Part shown: positions 5,211 to 7,501 of the stretch, in pieces
Position numbering within the stretch: the stretch's first letter is position 1
Layout of the letters: each line of letters begins with the position of its first letter
Source of the DNA: Methanobrevibacter sp.
GTDB taxonomy: Archaea; Methanobacteriota; Methanobacteria; Methanobacteriales; Methanobacteriaceae
Reading direction: 5' to 3'
DNA length: 7,501 nucleotides
Assembly (NCBI GenBank): GCA_009784145.1
Contig: WRCI01000081.1
Span: 1-7,501 of the forward strand
Position numbers and translations under genes: made by a program
The notes under the pieces: model-generated
Told to the model about the DNA's origin: nothing
Database searches by the model: none
The model's input: only the letters and a program-made list of their open reading frames with translations

Positions 5211-5596
5211 TATTTTTAGACAGTAGTTTTATAATTGGTCTATTTGTAGAAAATGATCAATGGCATGATGATGCTTTAAAATTATCTAATTATATTGACA
5301 CTAAAGATGAATTAGTTATTTCAAATTTAATATTGAGCGAAACAATAACTACAATAAATAAAAAAATTGGTGTTGAATCTAGTGAAATTGTTTATAATTA
5401 TATTATGGATAATTTTACTATAGTGACAGAAACTAAAAAATTGTATCCTAAAGCAATAAAAACTTTAGTTAAATATCACAATCTATCTTTTGCAGATAGT
5501 GTGTCTATAGAAATAATGAAATTAATGAATATTTATGAAATAGCTTCTTTTGATAATGATTTTGATAATAAAGAAGAGATATTAAGATTACATTAA
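5207..5596 (+). CDS. vapC: VapC-like PIN-domain ribonuclease toxin
   Basis: The 129-residue protein is a complete PIN domain, the Mg-dependent RNase fold of VapC toxins, whose known members cut tRNA or rRNA and stop translation. The expected acidic active-site residues are present: D5 (IFLDSS), E45 (ILSET), D97 (SFADS) and D116 (ASFDNDFD). Nothing suggests inactivation. It starts at TTG 5207, which overlaps the vapB stop codon in the four bases TTGA. Stop codons in this frame at 5201 and 5204 rule out an earlier start, and GGTGAT at 5196-5201 supplies the SD. The overlap implies translational coupling, so toxin is made only behind antitoxin. The RNA target cannot be told from sequence. Confidence 0.9.
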   Translation: MIFLDSSFIIGLFVENDQWHDDALKLSNYIDTKDELVISNLILSETITTINKKIGVESSEIVYNYIMDNFTIVTETKKLYPKAIKTLVKYHNLSFADSVSIEIMKLMNIYEIASFDNDFDNKEEILRLH

Positions 5597-5603
5597 TAAA
5601 TTT

Positions 5604-5618
5604 AAAATTTTTTTCATA
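5604..5618 (+). terminator. oligo-T terminator after vapC
   Basis: A T7 run at 5608-5614 follows the vapC stop by 11 nt, preceded by A-rich sequence. It fits archaeal oligo-T termination and separates vapBC from the next gene. Confidence 0.5.
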
Positions 5619-5733
5619 ATCTTCATTTCTTTTATAACATTTATAATACATTATTAAATTTATAAAAAAATTATAATTAAATAAAATAAGTTACTATTAA
5701 ATTAATTATTAAAAAATTATAAGGAGATTTATC

Positions 5734-6960
5734 ATGAACCAAAGAGAAATTGAACTGTTTGGACATATTATCGATTCTTTAATTCTTCCAAAAACCCTTG
5801 ATATAATTATGGATAAAGGAGGAGATTTTAAAATAATCGATTTAAATGTTGGGAAAAGAAAATCTGATGTAAGTAGAGCTAAAATAATTGTTTCAGCAGA
5901 GTCTCCATCTCTTTTAAATCAAATTTTAGATGAATTAAGTGAAATTGGAGCATCAATATCTGCAATAGACGAAGTTGAATTAGTAGCTTCTCCAAAAGAT
6001 AAGGTAGCTCCAGAAAATTTCTACTCAACTACTAATCACATAACACATGTTCTTTATAAAGGTAACTGGTTACTTGTTGAAAACATTGAAATGGACTGTA
6101 TGATTGTTATTGATGAAGATGAAAATAATAAAAGCAAGGCTCATTGTAAACCTATTGGGAGAATAAAAAAAGGAGAATTAATCGTTGTTGGTCGTGAAGG
6201 AATACGTGTCACTCCTCCGCAGCGAACAAGGGGTAAACAAGGTGCTTTTGAATTTATGAATAGTGAAGTTTCTTCTGAAAAACCTTTGATGAGTATAATT
6301 AAAAAAATTGCCTCTGAGATTAAAGAGATAAAATCAAGAGGTGGAAAAATAGCTATTGTTGGAGGACCAGCTATTGTCCATACAGGTTCTGCAGATTTAA
6401 TGGCTAAAATGATTAAAAAAGGATATATTGATGTTTTATTTGCAGGAAATGCTTTAGCTACTCATGATATTGAAAATGCATTTTATGGAACTTCTCTTGG
6501 AGTTTGTGTAAAAACAGGGGAAGTTGTAAGTAGAGGTCATACTCATCATATGAGAGCTATTAATACTATCAATGGTTCAGGTTCTATTAGTAATGCTGTT
6601 GAAGATGGAACTTTGAATAAAGGAATAATGTATGAATGTGTTAAAAATAATGTGCCATATGTTTTAGCAGGATCTATCCGTGATGATGGTCCACTTCCAG
6701 ATGTTATTACTGATGCTATAGAAGCTCAAGAAACAATGAGAGAATATGCAAGGGATGTTGATATGGTTATTATGATAGCTACAATGTTACATTCAATAGC
6801 TACGGGTAATATGTTACCTTCAAAAGTAAAGAGTATTTGTGTTGATATTAATCCAGCTACAGTTACAAAATTAGCTGATAGGGGAAGTGCTCAAGTTTTA
6901 AGTATAGTCACTGATATAGGTGCATTTTTACCAAATTTATATAATGAATTGGAGAAATAA
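5734..6960 (+). CDS. TIGR00300 family (LOR/SDH conserved-region) protein, probable archaeal-type ornithine cyclodeaminase
   Basis: This complete 408-residue protein belongs to the archaeal TIGR00300 family, long labelled after the LOR/SDH bifunctional enzyme region. A methanococcal homologue has been reported as an ornithine cyclodeaminase (ornithine to proline plus ammonia), unrelated to the bacterial mu-crystallin-like enzyme; I apply that here by family resemblance only. The N-terminal third (to about 100) is an alpha/beta domain. The C-terminal part holds the conserved blocks: a nucleotide-binding-like [20 protein letters not shown] at 203-222, [11 protein letters not shown] at 237-247, SRGHTHHM at 266-273, [13 protein letters not shown] at 311-323, [15 protein letters not shown] at 349-363 and [17 protein letters not shown] at 369-385. 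The ATG at 5734 follows AAGGAGAT at 5721-5728. It stands alone with its own leader, so proline supply is inference without support from neighbours. Confidence 0.88.
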   Translation: MNQREIELFGHIIDSLILPKTLDIIMDKGGDFKIIDLNVGKRKSDVSRAKIIVSAESPSLLNQILDELSEIGASISAIDEVELVASPKDKVAPENFYSTTNHITHVLYKGNWLLVENIEMDCMIVIDEDENNKSKAHCKPIGRIKKGELIVVGREGIRVTPPQRTRGKQGAFEFMNSEVSSEKPLMSIIKKIASEIKEIKSRGGKIAIVGGPAIVHTGSADLMAKMIKKGYIDVLFAGNALATHDIENAFYGTSLGVCVKTGEVVSRGHTHHMRAINTINGSGSISNAVEDGTLNKGIMYECVKNNVPYVLAGSIRDDGPLPDVITDAIEAQETMREYARDVDMVIMIATMLHSIATGNMLPSKVKSICVDINPATVTKLADRGSAQVLSIVTDIGAFLPNLYNELEK

Positions 6961-6984
6961 GGTTTAATATCTTAATCTTCTCTA

Positions 6985-7018
6985 TTAGCTTTTTTAGATG
7001 ATTATAATCATTTTATTT
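6985..7018 (+). terminator. T-run and palindrome after the TIGR00300 gene
   Basis: A T6 run at 6990-6995 lies 30 nt past the stop codon. It is followed by a 14-bp perfect palindrome ATGATTATAATCAT (6998-7011) and another T-rich stretch. Together they are a reasonable transcription end signal; the palindrome may be incidental. Confidence 0.4.
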
Positions 7019-7029
7019 TATAATTTATT

Positions 7030-7055
7030 ATAAATTATTATATATAATAATTTAT
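7030..7055. repeat. 26-bp perfect A/T palindrome
   Basis: Positions 7030-7042 are the exact reverse complement of 7043-7055, giving a 26-bp palindrome without a spacer, made only of A and T and centred on TATATA. Its left arm also pairs with 7020-7028 (ATAATTTAT against ATAAATTAT, 7030-7038), so two alternative hairpins are possible. It lies between the TIGR00300 and tautomerase genes; function unknown. Confidence 0.7.
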
Positions 7056-7159
7056 TTATTATTCATGTTTTATCATATTATAATTATATTAGAATAATAT
7101 TTTAATTTAATTTTTATTTTAATTAGAATAAATGTGATTAAAAAAATTTAGGTGATTTT

Positions 7160-7501
7160 ATGCCATTTACTAAAATATCTTTAGCTAAAGATAAGGATAA
7201 AATTTTTTTAAGTAAATTTAAAGAAGAAGTCCTTAATTCTATCATTGATGTTTTAAAACTTCCTTCCGATGATAAAAATATTCTTATTAAGGAATATGAA
7301 AAAGAACTGTTTGAAATGAAAGATCCTTACAGATATTTGATTGAAATATCTATGTTTTCTGGAAGATCTGATGAAACAAAAAGATTATTATTTTCTACTA
7401 TTGTTAAAAGATTAAATGATAAATTAAATATAGAAAAAGAATCTATTTTTATATTTATTAATGAACAACCACTTAATAACTGGGGAGTTAGAGGTGGAAA
7501 A
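7160..7501 (+). CDS. tautomerase-family protein (5' part, cut by window end)
   Basis: The first 114 codons are present without a stop. The protein begins MPFTKISL, so after removal of Met the N-terminal proline (Pro2), the catalytic base of 4-oxalocrotonate-tautomerase-like enzymes, is in place. Two blocks match the longer tautomerase group (Tautomerase_2 type): EISMFSGRSDETKRLLF at 62-78 and INEQPLNNWGVRGGK at 100-114, the latter typical of a point near the C terminus. Only some 10-25 residues are therefore probably missing. The natural substrate of archaeal members is not known to me. The ATG at 7160 follows the SD AGGTGAT (7150-7156). The 18 bases ending at this SD are identical to those before the secreted-protein gene at 2457. 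Confidence 0.85.
   Translation, partial: MPFTKISLAKDKDKIFLSKFKEEVLNSIIDVLKLPSDDKNILIKEYEKELFEMKDPYRYLIEISMFSGRSDETKRLLFSTIVKRLNDKLNIEKESIFIFINEQPLNNWGVRGGK

Noticed and set aside
4808..5596. vapBC as part of a mobile island
   Set aside because: No integrase, transposase, attachment repeats or compositional break was seen around it; transfer is possible but unsupported here.

Overview
The window looks like chromosomal DNA of a methanogenic archaeon of the Methanobacteriales, most likely Methanobrevibacter or a close relative. The evidence is the archaeal class-1 release factor (NIKS, YxCxxxF and GGQ motifs plus a two-CxxC zinc minidomain), a GfcR/PyrE-like HTH-phosphoribosyltransferase, a TIGR00300-family protein, GGAGG/GGTGAT ribosome binding sites, GTG and TTG starts, TTTATATA-type promoter elements, T-rich terminators, and very A+T-rich DNA with almost purely A/T spacers. 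The genus is an inference; no rRNA or tRNA gene was seen.

Layout: all eight genes are on the + strand. In order they are a Gfo/Idh/MocA sugar-nucleotide dehydrogenase (373-1329), gfcR (1576-2193), a small secreted lysine-rich protein of unknown function (2457-2837), prf1/aRF1 (3448-4677, start corrected to TTG), a vapB-vapC toxin-antitoxin operon (4953-5210 and 5207-5596, overlapping by 4 nt), a TIGR00300 protein that is a probable archaeal-type ornithine cyclodeaminase (5734-6960), and the 5' part of a tautomerase-family gene (7160 to the window edge). Only vapBC is a tight operon. The others are separated by roughly 140-600 bp and appear to be separate transcription units. They share no obvious pathway: they cover housekeeping (translation termination, amino-acid and sugar metabolism), one regulator, one envelope or secreted protein and one addiction module.

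The most striking property is in the spacers. Most of them carry their own short tandem repeat, each with a different unit: 23 bp x5 (31-145), 24 bp x3 running into 17-20 bp x4 (1404-1546), 29 bp x3 (2243-2335), about 30 bp x2 over a promoter (2361-2422), an ATT microsatellite (2968-2990), 32 bp x2 (3364-3435), 22 bp x3.6 growing out of the 3' end of prf1 (4658-4736), and 19 bp x7 ending exactly at the vapB ribosome binding site (4808-4939). The vapB array is followed by an inverted repeat, AACACAC...GTGTGTT, that encloses the Shine-Dalgarno sequence. This is the best candidate for a regulatory device here.

I see no IS element, prophage, CRISPR array or clearly new multi-gene system. The interesting material is regulatory and structural rather than a new gene cluster.
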